Shown here one piece after another: positions 10,854 to 22,284 of a DNA stretch of 39,126 nucleotides (its first letter is position 1; the number at the start of each line of letters is the position of its first letter). The translations under genes were made by a program, and so were the position numbers. This stretch comes from Hofstenia miamia. Its lineage: Eukaryota > Xenacoelomorpha > Acoela. The stretch lies in NCBI GenBank assembly GCA_004352715.1, contig SCFE01000020.1:1032686-1071811 (forward strand), given 5' to 3'. The notes beneath the pieces are model-generated. The model was not told the DNA's origin, did not search any database, and worked only from the letters and a program-made list of their open reading frames with translations.

Positions 10854-13380
10854 GTTTGTATATTTAAGGAATATCACCTATATGACGTCATTAATTTACA
10901 ATTAGTAGAATTGTATTTCCAAATTTCAGCATGAAAACATTATTAGAACAAAATTACCCATATAAAATTTAATTAGTGAAAAATGTATGCAGTGTATACT
11001 TGCATTAATTGTGTTTATAATAAAGTCATTGTTAGACGAAATCTAGAAATTTTAGCATCGTATAAAAACAGTTCAATATGAAATGTAGACTTTACAAGCC
11101 CCGTTAAAAAGTAACCGTCTTTAACTAAATACATTCTAAGTGTTGCTGCATTAGAACTAGGTAACAACTAGATATTCCCCGATATTTTAAATTTTTGTTG
11201 AATTTTTTGCTAAAAAATATTTTTATCTATAATCAACTTTTCTTCAATTCACAAGTAGCAATTATGAAAAAAATTGACACTCCTTAACTGTTTTCAGATT
11301 ATAAATTCTGATGTTTCCGAGGTGCTATATTAAAATTGATTACTATTTAATAATTTTAGCAACAAAGCTTGTATTGAATTTGAATATGTCTAATTGAATA
11401 TTAATAAATTTCATATGTTACATTCATATACATTAATGTTTACATTGATTAATTATATCCCATCGATAATGTTCTCTCCGTCAGTAACTTTGCACCTATC
11501 AAAACAAAGAAAGTTAGAAAAAATGCACTTATTTATCTTTCATTTAGAGAACTTTTCTGCCAACATATTGGTAATGAACATTAAATTTTTATTTCTTAAT
11601 AGGGCCTCAAATTTCATATTTTTATGAATATAAAATTCTCAATTAAATTGTGGCTCAATTTCATATGGAATACCGAAGTATTCCTTACGATAAGTTGTGA
11701 AGCCAAATTTTACATATTCTTAAAAGTCCTACTTTCAAAAAGTGAGCAACTGTAGGCTTATATGCACGCCAGTGACGTAGCATGGTTGGAGCTAGAAGGT
11801 GCCTACCTCCCACTTTTGAAATATCCAATGAATTTATATCTTCTCAATAAGATCTCTCTTGCTGCTATTTTATGTAAAATTATTACATACTTGTTAATAT
11901 AAAATGCAATGAACGCCTCATTCTCCATGTAAATCTCATTTCACCTCAATCTAAGTATCTCCTGCAGTAAGGGCACACAGGCATTATCTGAACATTCTTA
12001 ACTTAGTTATAAAACGCATGAGACAAAAATTGCAGTAAATCAACTAAGAAATCATTTTTAGATAAACAAAGAAATCAATCGAGTTAAAATATATTTTAAT
12101 AATGTAATTCATGTGAAGAAGTAGTTCTGGAACATTTCTACAAAGGCTTCTTGAAAATGACAGCATTTTTAATGGCATTAAAAAGGTCTACCCGGCCATC
12201 ACTGTTACCGAGGCTCGAATGTAGATATCATTAATAAATTCAAACCCAGCAAATGCTGTAAAATATGTTTTGAGCAAACTTCACATTTCAAATAGTTCCA
12301 AACTAGGTTTATACAAAAAATCACAATTTACTACTACTACTACAATTGAAAAGCAGAATTGAGATAGAATACATTTATATTTAAGTAGCCTATGTTGTGC
12401 AACACATTTATCATTAGCTCATCCTCTTAAATCTGCTAGATTTTAAGATTGTGATTTGGATAAAATTTTTAACGCTATTCTAAATTATCCTGTTTGGATC
12501 TATGCTCTAGGTAAATTCTACAAGAAATTTAAAGATTAACAAAGTTAATTGCCTCTTATTCCATTATTAGTTTTCAGAAAAGTGGGTACTATAGCATAAG
12601 GATACTTTAGGATATGCGGAACGTGTAATTGATAGTTTCTAACTTCAGATAATTTCCATTCAAGATAAAAATTGCTGACATAACTCTAAAATATATTTTG
12701 CTGTTGCATTCAAACCATTTTACATCTGCTAGCAATGTTTAAAAATGGTTTATTTACCCTTAAACAGCCTGGCGTCCTTTCAAAGAGCAAATCGTTTCCG
12801 CATGTACAAAGAATTTTCTCAAACTCCTGCTTGAATATGCGATGTTGAAAATTTCTTTTAAAGCGTGTTGCTGTGGTTGAAGTAGTTGAAAAAATTAATT
12901 ATTTTTGCTTGACATTCAGATTTTTTAAAGTGAGATTAAAATTATCTCCATATCTTTATGGAATTTTAATGTGTCAATCACAAAGAAGCAACGATGAACA
13001 TTAACTGGTTCCAGGGCAATGCATTGATCTCCCAACCCCATTGAGCCGTGCCCTGCACAACGTCAGAGGTTGAGGTCGTGAATTAGGAGCGAAAATGAAA
13101 GAGAAAACGCTCCTTTATCACGTGGGGCTTTCCGATTTACGATATTATTTTTGATATAAAGGCATTTAAAATTTTTATAGACAATAATAAAAACTTTAAA
13201 AAATCTATGGGATGCTTGAAGTTAAAAAATATTTACAGAAGCAAATAAAAATGTTCTTGCAAATTACTATAGTTTGTTATTTTTGAAGAACTTCACATAT
13301 AAATGGAATTTAGGTAACATCATTAATGCACTATAAATTTAAAAAAATAAATTTTATGTTTATTTCAATTCATATTTTAG
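10854..13380 (+). other. Intron of the membrane-protein gene
   Basis: Bounded by GTTTGT at 10854 and TTTTAG ending at 13380, with phase 1 on both sides. It contains AT-rich sequence, a hAT-end-like CAGTGACGTAGCATGG at about 11770, and a GC-richer patch at 13010-13135 with small inverted repeats (GGAGCG/CGCTCC). No other coding segment is recognised. Confidence 0.5.
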
Positions 13381-13544
13381 TTGGAAGTGGATTTTGGGCA
13401 AACTTCTTGGCAAGCCACATGTTCGAAACGTATAATATTAATGTAGAGCTCAACATTGGCTGGGTAGAAGTGATTGGACATTTTGGATACATTTTTTCAT
13501 TTGTTGTGCTTGTTTTACTAATTGTCAGAAAAGTAGTTGTTTAA
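13381..13544 (+). CDS. Small multi-pass membrane protein, terminal exon
   Basis: Follows the acceptor CATATTTTAG and restores the frame left by the 10853 donor (G|TT giving Val). It encodes a loop (GSGFWANFLASHMFE, YNINVELNIGW) and a last strongly hydrophobic helix (GYIFSFVVLVLLIV) with a short basic tail (RKVVV) before TAA. In the spliced 119-residue protein the three hydrophobic helices fall near residues 20-40, 52-70 and 95-116. An AATAAA lies 43 nt after the stop. The exon pairing by phase, the canonical splice sites and the polyadenylation signal support a real gene. No homolog was recognised. Confidence 0.55.
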
Positions 13545-13586
13545 AAATGACTATTTGAAACTATTGCAACATCAGAGCAAAGTAGA

Positions 13587-13592
13587 AATAAA
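13587..13592 (+). terminator. Polyadenylation signal AATAAA of the membrane-protein gene
   Basis: Canonical hexamer 43 nt downstream of the stop codon, followed by T-rich sequence. Confidence 0.5.
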
Positions 13593-15280
13593 TTTTCCCT
13601 CTTTTAATTTTAATCTAAGATCTATTAAAAATTGATGTAGCGGAGATATAAGTTGATTTCATTTTATTTAAACAATTTTACAATAGTAATAAATCCAAAA
13701 AAAATTGAATAATGTACGGTTCAAGTAACAATTACATAGTAATGATGAGCTTGCGAATGATATTTAGCTCTTTTCTGTGGAATTGAAAATAGGGTCTCTA
13801 GCATTGATTAATTATCAGACAAAATAGGGATAAATTTTGTTATCTTGCCAGGCGCTGCACATGTAAATATTCAAAATTCATTAAAAAATAGACCTAGATA
13901 TATTCTGTTGAAGCAGGTTTGTTGATAACATTGTAGGCTTATGAATGTATTAATATAAAACGTCTGGCAAACAAAAATAAGTACATGCTACATGTACCTG
14001 TACGTGTACATGTACATATAGAGTATCTCACTTATAAACAACTGGAGTTTAATATGCAAAAAACGAACTTTAAAAATTCAATGAGCTTTTTCAATTAGAA
14101 AAGTACATGTTATGACTTTCATGTATATTTCTGAGGCAAAGTTTGTTGGACCGAGTAATTCCTATCCCATGGAATAAGATGTGAAAATTCTTTAAGATTG
14201 CTGTCCCATGTGACAGATGGGAATCTTATTTGATAAAATTTGTTCTATGTACAATCACATAGCAATACCTGCGAGAATTATAAATGCTGTTTGACATAAA
14301 AGTTTTATGATAAAACATGCTAATTCATTCTTAGAAAGTAAAATTTAGTTAGTTGTTTAATTTCTCATTTATTTCTCAATTTAGTAGTTAAATACCATAG
14401 CAATGTAACACATAAAAATGATGGATAATGCTTGATTTAGTTTTATATATCTTAGGTATCGTACAAATATAACCTAACCTAGCTAAACCATTCGCAATTT
14501 ATAGTTCACTGAAAAATGAAAAACATATTAAGGTTATGCAAAAAACTGATATAGAAAAAATATAAATATTTCTGTTTTGCTTGAAACTTAGTCATAGTAG
14601 TTTTAAATTTACGTTATTAAATTTCTCTTTATATACTACTCTACCAAATTTTGTAGATTGACGCAGCTTACATATATATATATATATATAATTTGAGAGA
14701 AGAACTGGTTTTGCCAGTAATAGCTGCATAAATTTTCTGTAATAATGAGCAGAACTTGCCTTAAAATATGATATAATCTCAAAAAACTTACAGACATGAT
14801 ATCGGATCCGTTGCCTTCTATTTTATCAATAAATTATGTCTTAGACTCTTTGTTCAATTGGAAATATTGGGTTCAAAATTCCATCTATTGTCTTGGTTCA
14901 GTCTAAGGCTGGTGAATTTCTGCGGTCAAAATTTTTTTCTTTCCCGTCTCTTGAAATAATTACTGATAGATAATAATGGACTGATGCAGTCACAGCAAGG
15001 AGCCAATGTCATAATATTTTCACAGAAATTAATGGTTAAAAACTAGCTCTTACAACCCTAATAGTACACACCTAGCATATGCTACAAAATTATCTGAACT
15101 TCAAGTGGATTGTGCTACCTATAAATCATTATAGTTTTTCCATAATATTACACATTACTTATTTTATAGTAATTGGTAACTTTTGGAATGCTTTGGAAAG
15201 AAAATAATTTTCAAAGAATTTCCTTACCTCAATTAAGGGCAACCCCAATTTATATATATCTCATTACTATGCCACCCGTA
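13593..15280. other. AT-rich intergenic region with short simple repeats
   Basis: Holds a palindromic GTACAT-type simple repeat at about 13981-14020 and an (AT)n tract at about 14670-14691. No coding exon or RNA gene is recognised. Confidence 0.4.
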
Positions 15281-15389
15281 GAGACCGAGCGAAAGTGGCA
15301 CAGTAGCGAGAGTGACATAGAGTTTATAACTATAACAGCAGGTTTATTAGCCTCGGGACCAAGGAAATGTGGCATAATAGCGAAAGTGG

Positions 15390-15425
<36 letters not shown>
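15281..15425. repeat. AGCGAAAGTGGCAC-type short tandem repeat followed by (AT)n
   Basis: Units GAGCGAAAGTGGCACAGT, AGCGAGAGTGACATAGAG and GGCATAATAGCGAAAGTGG (15284-15320 and 15371-15390) are variants of one 17-18-bp motif. The tract then enters a TA run that ends in the gap. Confidence 0.6.
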
Positions 15426-15678
15426 NNNNNNNNNNNNNNNNNNNNNNNNNNNNNNNNNNNNNNNNNNNNNNNNNNNNNNNNNNNNNNNNNNNNNNNNNNN
15501 NNNNNNNNNNNNNNNNNNNNNNNNNNNNNNNNNNNNNNNNNNNNNNNNNNNNNNNNNNNNNNNNNNNNNNNNNNNNNNNNNNNNNNNNNNNNNNNNNNNN
15601 NNNNNNNNNNNNNNNNNNNNNNNNNNNNNNNNNNNNNNNNNNNNNNNNNNNNNNNNNNNNNNNNNNNNNNNNNNNNNN
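15426..15678. other. Assembly gap of 253 N inside a (TA)n tract
   Basis: N run flanked on both sides by TA dinucleotides (15393-15425 and 15679-15709). Confidence 1.
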
Positions 15679-15679
15679 A

Positions 15680-15709
<30 letters not shown>

Positions 15710-15713
<4 letters not shown>

Positions 15714-16270
15714 AAATCAATGCTTACATTAACATTTATTTTAATAGCTTGGGCATTTTTTTGAAAACATATTGGGGCCTGCTTCAGGCTATACCAGCAT
15801 TTTACAATCAGATGTTCTGTATTAATCTTAGCCTGTCTTTATCACTCGTATTAAGTGGTGTTGCCAATATAAATTGAATAACATAATAATAATGCTATTT
15901 ATTCTATTTGATTACTATGTTTGAAATTGAAAGATAGAAATAAACAAAATGCACAAAAATGAAAAAAAAATTGGAAAACAATAAAAATTGTTTGCATTGA
16001 CATGGAACACAATTAATTTATAGATTTTATTCAGAGCAAATTACAGAAATTATAAATAGAATTCCATTTAGAGTTCAAGAACAATTCAGCTATTAATGTA
16101 ATATATAATTTTTTATACATGTAGCAGACTATATACGTTGAAGAGGAAATTAAGCTAGGCATCACTCTTCAATTGCGAGGTTCAAAGGAGTTCTAGTTAA
16201 TGGAGTACCTTTGAAATCAACAGCTATTATAATTGAATTATGCGTATTATTTTCACTAGAAATGTAAAAA
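15710..16270. other. Presumed upstream region of the LDLa gene
   Basis: AT-rich with no recognised exon. In-frame TAA at 16265-16267 sits just before the ATG at 16271. An acceptor-like TTTTCACTAG ends at 16260, so a 5'-UTR or signal-peptide exon further upstream cannot be excluded. Confidence 0.35.
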
Positions 16271-17377
16271 ATGTTTTATATTAGAATTATGTTGCTGCTT
16301 TGCTCTATAAAAAATAGTATCTATTATTGCCCAGAACCATTTATCGACTGTGGCAATCAGTTAACCTGTGTCGATCCAATCAAACATTGTGATGAACATG
16401 TTGATTGTAAGCTCAGTGAAGCTGATGAAGATGAGTGTCCAATAGGCTGTAACTTCCCTTGCAATGACCCATTTCAACTCAATGAGATGGGGACAAAGTG
16501 TGTTGGCGAAGCACGCATATGCGACAATATTGCAGATTGTAGATCTGGAATAGATGAATGGGGCTGTTTCTATGGTTGTCTTGAAGGTTTTTTGCTTTGC
16601 ACTATAGGAGAAACGGCGCTCATAGATTGTCTTCAACCTTCAAGGATCTGTGATGGTATTGAAGACTGTGTAACTCATGGAGTCACTAGCATTGATGAAT
16701 GTGGATGCGACGAAAAAACTTTCCTCTGTCCCAATGATGATAACTTCTGCATCTCAGCAGACCATATCTGCGACAATATTTTTGACTGCAAAACTAGAAT
16801 TGATGAAACAAACTGTCAGGAGACTTGCAAGGAAGGATACTTTGCATGCAAGTCTGGCGATGATTGTATCCCAAGAAGGCTTTTATGTGACAAGTATGCA
16901 AATGAACACAATGACATCATTAAACATGAATTCGATTGTTATGATGAAAGTGATGAAAGCTGTGATTGTTTCTATTATTTTAAGTGTCCTGGAACAAACA
17001 GATGCATTGAAAAGAAAAGTGTTTGTAGAGATCTCAAAGCCTGTGAAGCTACAGATGAAGAAATTGAGGCAGCATGTCATTGCAATGCAAGCACTCATCA
17101 CAAATGCGAAGGTGAAAATATTTGCATTCCATTAGAAAGGGTATGCGATTTTGAGTATGATTGCGACCTCACTCTATCAGACGAAGAATCATGCATTTAC
17201 ACAGCCATCTCTAAAGATAAGTGTCCGGAGAACTCGGTTTTGTGCAACCGCTGTATTCCATGTAAATATTCTAGAGATCCATTCCCGTACTGCAACGCAA
17301 GCATAGAGATTGAAAACAGTTGTCCTTGTGAAGATAATGAAATTGCCTGCAACAATGGATTCACATGCATTAGCGAG
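16271..17377 (+). CDS. Multi-LDLa (LDL-receptor class A) extracellular protein, long exon
   Basis: The frame encodes eight complete cysteine-rich modules and the first part of a ninth, each with the six-cysteine spacing of LDLa repeats. They lie at about residues 20-56, 60-99, 103-144, 146-182, 186-231, 233-269, 271-308, 318-351 and 353 onward. Several keep the calcium-cage pattern C-D-N/G-x-x-D-C followed by an acidic D-E stretch before the last Cys (for example ICDNIADC, ICDGIEDC, ICDNIFDC). Module 5 has a roughly 10-residue insertion between Cys4 and Cys5, and module 8 is irregular with C-x2-C-x2-C spacing. The short hydrophobic start (MFYIRIMLLLCSI) could be a weak signal peptide. The exon stops in mid-module at GAG|GTGTGT, a phase-0 donor at 17377; the matching remainder is at 37937-37997. 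LDLa modules bind ligands or proteins outside the cell; the specific role is unknown. Confidence 0.9.
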
Positions 17378-17434
17378 GTGTGTATGTTTGAATTATATAA
17401 ATTTGGTACATTCATATCTGCTGAATTTTTCTAA
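17378..17434 (+). other. Read-through tail of the LDLa exon (alternative 3' end)
   Basis: If the donor at 17377 is not used, the frame continues for 18 residues (VCMFELYKFGTFISAEFF), a non-cysteine-rich tail, and stops at 17434. With the AATAAA at 17466 this would give a short isoform ending in an incomplete ninth module. Alternatively it is simply the start of the intron. Confidence 0.45.
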
Positions 17435-17465
17435 ATTTACATGAGGTTTCATCCCTAAAAGGGCA

Positions 17466-17471
17466 AATAAA
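17466..17471 (+). terminator. Possible intronic polyadenylation signal AATAAA
   Basis: GGGCAAATAAAG, 32 nt after the read-through stop and followed by a T-rich stretch (TTATTTTTTATAT). It is positioned as a real 3' end would be. Confidence 0.45.
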
Positions 17472-18481
17472 GTTATTTTTTATATACACTTCTTTATATT
17501 TTTCTAATGAATTAGTATATGAAATTATCAAACAAACGCAAATAATGAGCAGGGTAAAAGATCACACTCCATAAATTTTATGATTTGAAAAATTTCCCAG
17601 CGCCACAAACTGTTCAGAGTTGCATACAATGTGACCCCCGTAAGATTTTGCCGGCGAAGCCAGCGGAAATTGAAAAATAAATAATTCCGTGACTCGATTT
17701 GACCCGTTTTTTGAAAACTGGTAGTAATCTTTGGCAAATTGCATGGTTGCAAAAATATTGAATGAAGTACAGCTATCTGCATAAAAAACGCGAAGAGTTT
17801 AATTGCTCCTCCTATTGGCCGTCAACTTTTTGATTACCTGAACATTCGGAATTGCGAGAAATTCATTTTTTTTTTAAAAATAGGAATTTTCAAAAAAAAT
17901 AGTTATTCTTTTCAGACACTTCGGCCACAGCATTAAACTTTAGCAAAAATTTTCAATATTACGCTCCAGCACGGTCATCAATAATTGCGTCCAAATCAGC
18001 AGGATTTTCAAATTCATAATAGGCTTGGAAAATCTGGAAGACAGTTTGTCTTTTATAAAGAACATATCAGAGTTTAAAGTAAAGATTTGAACTTTCTCTT
18101 AATTCAAAACAATGTATAAATTTAAATATATTGCATAAATTTACACATATTAATGCACATTCTATTGGATTGCTTTTTTATGTTAAGCTGTTGTATTGAA
18201 TTAATTCTGGAGAAAATTCATGATAATCATATCACTTCCACTTACGCAAAATATGTCACTATTGTACGAGGCTTTCGAATTTTTAAGAAATCTATCATAA
18301 ATTCAATACAAAATTGCAACTGCATAAGCATTATATTAAGTACATATATGTACATTGAAATCCTTCTCTATTGTAAAAGAGAGATCTTAGAAAAGGTGCT
18401 GTTTCCATAAAAATTTTAACATAAGGGGTCATGGCATTCTTCAAATTGAATTTGAAAAATACCATATTATTTATACTGATA
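17472..18481. other. Intronic AT-rich DNA with a possible minus-strand coding tail
   Basis: On the minus strand an open stretch from about 18066 to the stop at 17959-17961 ends with a non-repetitive, acidic peptide (QTVFQIFQAYYEFENPADL, then DAIIDDRAGA). It has far better coding character than its surroundings. It could be the last exon of an antisense gene or the C-terminus of a transposase; I do not recognise it. The rest of the segment has no recognised feature. Confidence 0.3.
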
Positions 18482-18718
18482 TATATATANNNNNNNNNNN
18501 NNNNNNNNNNNNNNNNNNNNNNNNNNNNNNNNNNNNNNNNNNNNNNNNNNNNNNNNNNNNNNNNNNNNNNNNNNNNNNNNNNNNNNNNNNNNNNNNNNNN
18601 NNNNNNNNNNNNNNNNNNNNNNNNNNNNNNNNNNNNNNNNNNNNNNNNNNNNNNNNNNNNNNNNNNNNNNNNNNNNNNNNNNNNNNNNNNNNNNNNNNNN
18701 NNNNNNNNNNNNNNNNNN

Positions 18719-18750
<32 letters not shown>
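18482..18750. other. (TA)n tract interrupted by an assembly gap of 229 N (18490-18718)
   Basis: TA dinucleotides on both sides of the N run, so the gap is an unresolved microsatellite. Confidence 0.98.
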
Positions 18751-18751
<1 letters not shown>

Positions 18752-20430
18752 CTTCAAATGAACATCTGTGGACCTTTCAAATTCAAATATATCCTACATA
18801 ACAAATCTAATCAAATTTTTTGAAAATGTTTAGATATAGTAAATTATCTAAGTCCTGCATTTTTTACATAATTTTGAATTTTAGTCTATCATTATGCCAA
18901 ATAGATAAGGCGTACGGTAAAGCCATTTGAATCCAAAAATACTGGGGATTATTTTTTCATATTTTGTAAAACTCTTGACTGGCTACCTATAACAAATATA
19001 ATAATTATAATAGTAATGAAATGGCACTATATAACTAGTTTGCATACATATGGCTATTATTATTCAGAACAATATGTGACAAGAACCATGTAATGCCCCA
19101 CGCAACAACCCATAATGGACAAACCTGTTTAACGAACAGTTTGCCTACACTACCTCAATTAGTCTTGCAGTTCGTTTCTGACCTTTGAGCTCTACTCTAT
19201 TATTCTTACTTAATAAAAATACTACTAATACTAGTTAAAATACCATAATGATAATTGTCATACTAAAATATGTATTAGTGGCAATGATATGTAAAAAGCC
19301 TCAAATGAAGTAGAAATTTAAAGTAAATTATTATTACAATAATTTTTTGCAATGAAACATACTGAAACGATTGCCTCTGTTTGTTGTGCACACACACACA
19401 CAACACAACACAGCACAACATATTGTATTGTGTTGTGTAGAAATTTCAGCTTTGTCGTGTGGAAAATAAAAATCCAGCGTCCCAATATTTACAATTCTTC
19501 TTTTGATGGAAGAATTCTGGTCATAATATTATGGCTTTTATTTCAAACTTTTTAACAAATTCGTAATCGCACTGCGAACTTACAACATCCTTAGAGAAAA
19601 GCAACGTATATAAAGTAGTCTTTAGAATATTTTCATTAATTAGACAAAATTAGTTTGGCATGGCAGTGCGGTTTATACATGCTTCATAAATTTAACTCAA
19701 AAATCAATTTTCAAAAATTGGAATGTGGCTTATACATGGTGAAGGCTTTATTTACCTGACAATAGAGTTTTTACATATTCTATTTACCTTAAAATTTGAA
19801 ATAATTCGCGTCTAAATTTTTTGAAGTACTTATTTCAGCACTACAAAGCTAAAATTAATGACAAAATATATAAATCATTTTTGCAGTTGTAGCAGTAGCA
19901 TGCCATGGATATATTAATTATATGACATTTTCGGAGTTCCTATTTAAAATTTGAGTTTATTGTCTTATGATAGACAGGAATTTAATTACAAACATATGTA
20001 TAAATTTTATTGAACATTACTGACACATCTTTGGGTCTGGCTCATCACGCACGCAATCATGAATATTTTTGCTAAAATTTATTCTAGTGCCTGAAGTACA
20101 TGCAAATAGGAATTTTTTTCAATGAGAAATTCAAATTCTTTCGATTCCTAGTGTTCAGATAATCAGGCGGTCTAACGTCCATTGGAACAATAAGGACCCT
20201 GAAATATTCTTTGAAGAAAGACTGCGTGAGTTCCGTCCAAGCGCATCGTGTGCAAAGTCAGTCGCACACAAGTCATGTCGGGAATATTAAGTAGAAAAAA
20301 AAGGGAGAGAATTCTCTATCGTTCATGAATTATAAGGAACATTCCAAGTTTTCATGCTGCAAACATTGACCAGCGGGCTTGCATACAACACACATACTCT
20401 TAAATAAAGTACCGTTCAATTTTTTAGGCA
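18751..20430. other. Intronic AT-rich DNA, no gene recognised
   Basis: Contains a CA/AC-rich hairpin at 19388-19438 (ACACAACACAACACA against TGTATTGTGTTGTGT) and two direct copies of a GTGCGGTTTATACATG-like motif (19667-19682, 19722-19738). No coding exon was seen. Confidence 0.4.
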
Positions 20431-20476
20431 AGATACCGCGGTATCGGTATTTTTCGGTATCGGTATACCGCCGGGT
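20429..20476. repeat. Palindromic TACCG/CGGTA-rich repeat, probably a transposon end
   Basis: GATACCGCGGTATCGG is followed by TTTTTCGG, TATCGGTATACCG and CCGGG, forming overlapping inverted repeats. Its composition is unlike its neighbourhood. Confidence 0.5.
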
Positions 20477-20735
20477 CCTAGAAGTGCGTCATGCAAAAAG
20501 TCAGAAGTAGCAGTGCGGAGTGCACTAGGTTAATGCTTTCGTGCAAAGCATGCTTTAATGGGACATTGGTCTTAAATTATAAGTGAAAGACTAACATTTC
20601 TTATTCTATGGTCTTTTCTGATTTTCGTATATTTATTAGTATGTGAACTATGAGCTTTAAATTTTTTTTCAAAAAATTATAAAAAAATTTAATTGAAATT
20701 TCAAGGCCTCTTAAGGTCAATGACAATTTAATTCT

Positions 20736-21287
20736 TTACATGTGCTCACATAAAATAGTTTTTTGAGCATCTAGCCAAAAGGGTTTGACGCCACTGAGTT
20801 TGAGATCTTCATAGACCTGAGGTATATTTTCATCATTTTGCTTTCTAATAAGTATAGCAGTATTTGTTTTAATTATTCTTGCTGCTTTTAAAGCGAATTC
20901 TATTTTCTTTTTTATTTCTTCATCTACTGCTTCGTTTCTTCGAATGAAGCATATTGTACTTGGAGATGTCTTGACTTTAGTTTGAGGCACACATGTTCCA
21001 TGCATCGTTGTCTGGCAACAAGCATAAAGATAAAAGCTATTTAATCCGCTAGTAGTTCTTAAAGCGATTTGATACATTTAGTAATCTTTAATTTTGTACA
21101 TTTTATGTTTTGTATGAAAATCATTTATGTTTTTTGAAATCGAATCGATTTCGATGCGATTATCTTTTAAGAAATCAAGTATCGATTCGATTATTGAAAT
21201 ATAAGCTTGCCTTAAAAATTTATTTCCTATTTGTCTTATAAACATAAGACTACGAAATAGTTCATGGTTGAGTGATTCTCTGACCAT
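20736..21287 (-). pseudogene. Unrecognised open frame interrupted by one stop codon
   Basis: Two minus-strand open frames (21078-21287 and 20736-21077) are in the same frame and separated only by the TAA at 21078-21080. Read through, they give about 180 residues. The first part is helical and charged (SIIESILDFLKDNRIEIDSI). Next comes a segment with four cysteines (residues near ACCQTTMHGTC and ICFIRR), then a charged helix (EEIKKKIEFALKAARII) and a tail (QVYEDLKLSGVKPFWLDAQK). I recognise no family. The composition is protein-like and the length is unusual for this AT-rich DNA. It could be a decayed gene, an unannotated transposon ORF, or a stop created by a sequencing error. Confidence 0.35.
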
Positions 21288-21496
21288 TTATGACCGTATT
21301 GCCTTTAAAAATCAGCATGTATTGCTTAAAACCTGTTATGCTCAAGGTTTTCAACCGCAAACCAACTATTTTTTGCAAAAACATTGCGGAGCTGTAAAAA
21401 AATTATTTCAACAATTTGAACATTCAGTTAGATTTGATATCAAATTTTTATAAGCAGTTTCTTAAAAAAATGGAAGTTTACTAATTACCGTAAATA

Positions 21497-21504
21497 GTAG
21501 ATAT
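21497..21504. repeat. Left 8-bp target-site duplication of the hAT element
   Basis: GTAGATAT immediately precedes the CAGGGTTG terminus and recurs immediately after the other terminus at 23072-23079 (and 23741-23748). Confidence 0.9.
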
Positions 21505-21772
21505 CAGGGTTGTCGTGGGAATGGGAACTCCCATGGGAGGGAACCAATAATTTTTCGTGGACATTCCCATGGGAATGATTGGGTGTTTTAGATAAAAAGA
21601 AAATTTAAAAATATAATCATTACAAGAAATTCTAGCACAAATTGTTGTAGCCCTCTAACCGCAAAACAAAATGACGCAATCAATTACATGATAATAAAAC
21701 ATACTTGAAATGAATATTGTTTTCTTTCTTAAAAAACAATTCTAAACTCGAAATAATGTAGAATATTTTCGA

Positions 21773-21842
21773 GCGCAGGTGGTGTAGTGGTAGCATAGCA
21801 GCCTTCCAAGCTGTTGATCCTGGTTCGACTCTGACTTGCGCA
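21773..21842 (+). tRNA. tRNA-Gly (anticodon UCC)-like gene inside the hAT element, possibly a pseudogene
   Basis: The acceptor GCGCAGG pairs with CTTGCGC (one G-U). The A box TGGTGTAGTGG fits the consensus perfectly. The anticodon stem GCAGC/GCTGT pairs around the loop CTTCCAA, giving anticodon TCC. The B box GGTTCGACTCT deviates only at its last base. The 3' side of the T stem (CTGA) is one base short and pairs poorly with CCTGG, so folding is compromised. A T-rich terminator (TTTTTTT) follows at once. It is either a captured tRNA gene or the head of a tRNA-derived SINE inserted in the transposon. Confidence 0.65.
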
Positions 21843-21892
21843 ATTTTTTTATTTTTTCATTTTGTCTTGTATGGTATTTTTAATTCAAATTA

Positions 21893-21916
21893 TATATATA
21901 TATANNNNNNNNNNNN
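21893..21916. other. (AT)n tract ending in a 12-N gap (21905-21916)
   Basis: TA run followed by N, inside the hAT element. Confidence 0.95.
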
Positions 21917-22284
21917 TTTTGCAAAATTTTGACGGATGAAAAACTATGGCTACAAACCAATTCTTTTTTGTATTGCATAGTAAACCAATAGCGTTTAAAC
22001 AATTGATGATGAGCTAGATAATCTATTAATTTTAAGATATATAAATTTGTAAAAAACCTCTTTCACTTACAGTTAAGCATAGTGCATAATCTACGCCGCA
22101 CTTTCACTAGTTATTTGCTGACGTCACATGGCACTGTTTAAATTTCTTGTAATGAATCGAATAAAATATAAGCATTTTAATCTAAATAATAAAAACATTA
22201 TTGCAAGGTACTGATCTAATATAGAGAACTAGTTGTGAAATGCGCCTTCGCTTGATTATAACATCTGAGATTATTTGTCATTCA

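Noticed and set aside
16677-17135. 152-codon plus-strand open frame overlapping the LDLa exon
   Set aside because: Alternative frame of the LDLa coding sequence, with no conserved motif.
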